From: CAJGCS01 sp045589955
GTDB taxonomy: Bacteria; Bacillota_I; Bacilli_A; ML615J-28; CAG-313
Assembly: GCA_045589955.1 (NCBI GenBank)
Contig: JAZNQD010000047.1
Coordinates: 1-5,618, forward strand
DNA: 5,618 bases
Reading direction: 5' to 3'
The position numbers and the translations under genes are program-made. This document shows, in pieces, positions 4,555 to 5,618 of this stretch. The first letter of the stretch is position 1; every line of letters begins with the position of its first letter. The notes under the pieces are model-generated. The model did no database searches, had not been told where the DNA came from, and saw only the letters and a list, made by a program, of their open reading frames with translations.

Positions 4555-5247
4555 TTACCATCTTTCTTTAATTTCTCCATTTAATCTTTGTTTTGCTAAA
4601 TCATAATAGTTTTTTTCAAGTTCAATCCCTATGAAATCTCTACCTGTTTTTGAACAGGCTACTCCAGTACTTCCAACCCCCATAAAAGGGTCTAATACTA
4701 TATCATTAGGATTACTTGATTTTTCTATTAAAAAACTTAACAAATCACTGGGTTTCTGATTCTGATGTAATGGTTTATTATATCCACGCCCCCTTAACGC
4801 TTTGAATGAAAGAATATTGTGGTCTCTTCCACCATTAAGTTCATGTCGACCATCATCCCTATGTGAGTAAACTATGAACTCTGTTTTTTTTGCATAACTT
4901 GTTGCTAAATCTCCCATACCAAATGCATTGGTTTTTTCCCATACTAATAGATTTTTGAATCTCAAACCAGCATCTTTAATGGCTTTGTACTGTTCTGGTA
5001 ATGTTGTGTCTTGTCCAAATATATAACATGCTCCTGTTGGTTTGATTAATTTACTCATTAGTTGGATAGCTTCATAAGTTAAATCATATGTTGCATCATT
5101 TTGTATTTGGTCTTCAAAGCGATGTCCTTTTACATGTCGACTATAACCAATTCCATATGGTGGGTCAGTTACTATTAAATCGACAGTCATATTTTCATCA
5201 ATCATTTTTTCCATTATTTCAATACAATCTCCATTTAATAATTTTAT
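4555..5247 (-). CDS. Beta-class DNA amino-methyltransferase (N6-adenine or N4-cytosine), solitary
   Basis: The enzyme would transfer a methyl group from S-adenosylmethionine to an adenine or cytosine amino group in DNA. Numbering from the first ATG (5214, 219 aa), it has catalytic motif IV DPPY (17-20), a HQNQKP segment (150-155) matching the usual HPTQKP, the AdoMet-binding motif I DPFMGVGSTGVA (175-186), and IGIELEKNYYDLAKQRL (195-211) as motif II. IV before I is the beta-class order. The family's typical N-terminal piece is encoded in frame upstream of this ATG (KLLNGDCIEIM, from about 5244), and the only good binding site, AGGAG (5262-5257 region), points to an ATA codon at 5247, which I use as the tentative start (230 aa). 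No ATG, GTG or TTG exists between the upstream in-frame stop and 5214. No restriction enzyme gene is adjacent, so it is probably a protective or regulatory orphan methylase. Specificity cannot be read from the sequence. Confidence 0.9.
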   Translation of the reverse strand: MKLLNGDCIEIMEKMIDENMTVDLIVTDPPYGIGYSRHVKGHRFEDQIQNDATYDLTYEAIQLMSKLIKPTGACYIFGQDTTLPEQYKAIKDAGLRFKNLLVWEKTNAFGMGDLATSYAKKTEFIVYSHRDDGRHELNGGRDHNILSFKALRGRGYNKPLHQNQKPSDLLSFLIEKSSNPNDIVLDPFMGVGSTGVACSKTGRDFIGIELEKNYYDLAKQRLNGEIKERW

Positions 5248-5248
5248 T

Positions 5249-5618
5249 TTAACACACTCCTTTTAATATTTTATCATTAACATATTTTAATATTATATTA
5301 CATCTTGAACGTTTGAAGTCATTCATTTCAGATATTGTTAAGTTACCATTATTTAAGTGGTGTGCAATTTGTGATAGGTGTTCTTTGTTTGTGCTTTGTT
5401 TTAATGCTTTGATTTTGTTGTCATCAGTTAGACCTTTAATAATCCAACGGTCTTTGCCTGTCTTTGTGAAACTTCCATCATGAACCACTTTGTATTCAAT
5501 ATCCGCATCAACAAATAAACGTTCTTTTTTTTCTTTATTACTACAACCATCAGATACTTTTTGTTTCCAATTTCTATCTCGTGCCATATTTTTCAAAAGA
5601 TTTTGAGTTTCTTTTGGT
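5249..5618 (-). CDS. Unrecognised basic protein, 5' end probably beyond the right edge
   Basis: I do not recognise this protein. The frame is open to the window edge. The first ATG is at 5587 (112 aa) and a TTG at 5596 would give 115 aa, but neither has a binding site, and the codons before them (PKETQNLLKN) look coding, so the gene probably begins outside the window. The visible part is soluble and basic: an Arg/Lys-rich start (MARDRNWKQKVSDG), a strand-rich middle (DADIEYKVVHDG, DRWIIKGLTDDNKI), a helical part (HLSQIAHHLNNGN, where an HTH-like helix is conceivable), and FKRSRCNIILKYVNDKI near the end. Its final codons, AAAGGAGTGTGT, contain the ribosome binding site of the methyltransferase, so the two are co-expressed. 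Confidence 0.65.
   Translation of the reverse strand, partial: PKETQNLLKNMARDRNWKQKVSDGCSNKEKKERLFVDADIEYKVVHDGSFTKTGKDRWIIKGLTDDNKIKALKQSTNKEHLSQIAHHLNNGNLTISEMNDFKRSRCNIILKYVNDKILKGVC
5257..5262 (-). promoter_or_regulatory. Ribosome binding site of the methyltransferase, pointing to a non-standard start
   Basis: AAGGAG followed by TGTGTTAAA and then ATA (5247). The spacing of about 9 bases would be normal for a start at that ATA, whereas the first ATG (5214) is more than 40 bases away. Confidence 0.5.

Noticed and set aside
4501..4560. T-rich tracts on the plus strand as possible terminators
   Set aside because: All genes are transcribed from the minus strand, where these are A-runs; no plus-strand gene ends here.

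Overview
This window is AT-rich (hand estimate about 70% A+T). Every gene I can support lies on the minus strand, packed with almost no spacing, so it reads right to left as one polycistronic block. The longer open frames on the plus strand are antisense shadows. The mix of an archaeo-eukaryotic (AEP) primase, an SF3-like ATPase, a stand-alone beta-class amino-methyltransferase and many very small proteins points to the early/replication region of a virus, provirus or plasmid. AT-richness, frequent ATA codons, strong GGAGGTGA-type ribosome binding sites and the AEP primase fit a mobile element of a low-GC methanogenic archaeon (Methanobrevibacter/Methanosphaera-like). Host assignment is inference, and a low-GC bacterial element is not excluded. 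No structural, integrase, rRNA, tRNA or CRISPR feature is seen.

Layout in transcription order (right to left): a gene of unknown function, open to the right edge (5618-5249); a DNA amino-methyltransferase whose conserved N-terminus lies upstream of its first ATG (about 5247-4555); a short AT-rich spacer with a perfect palindrome; small soluble proteins of 46, 54 and 33 (very acidic) residues and about 69 residues (4491-3926); a 174-residue lysine/glutamate-rich helical protein (3896-3372); a run of micro-genes of 64, 26, 60, 32 and 28 residues, four of them with a single predicted membrane segment (3375-2714); an unrecognised protein of about 152 residues (2697-2239); an AEP primase with a C-terminal DnaG-like zinc finger (2223-1381); and an SF3-like helicase cut by the left edge (1388-1).

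Neighbouring genes are tightly linked: ATGA or ATGGTTGA overlaps, and several ribosome binding sites in which the stop codon of the upstream gene is part of the GAGGTGA element. The block is probably co-transcribed from a promoter beyond the right edge. The primase and helicase would form the replication core. The methyltransferase probably modifies the element's own DNA, and the near absence of GATC in the window may be linked to restriction. The membrane micropeptides have no assignable function. No terminator was identified, and no gene-free stretch exceeds about 60 bases.
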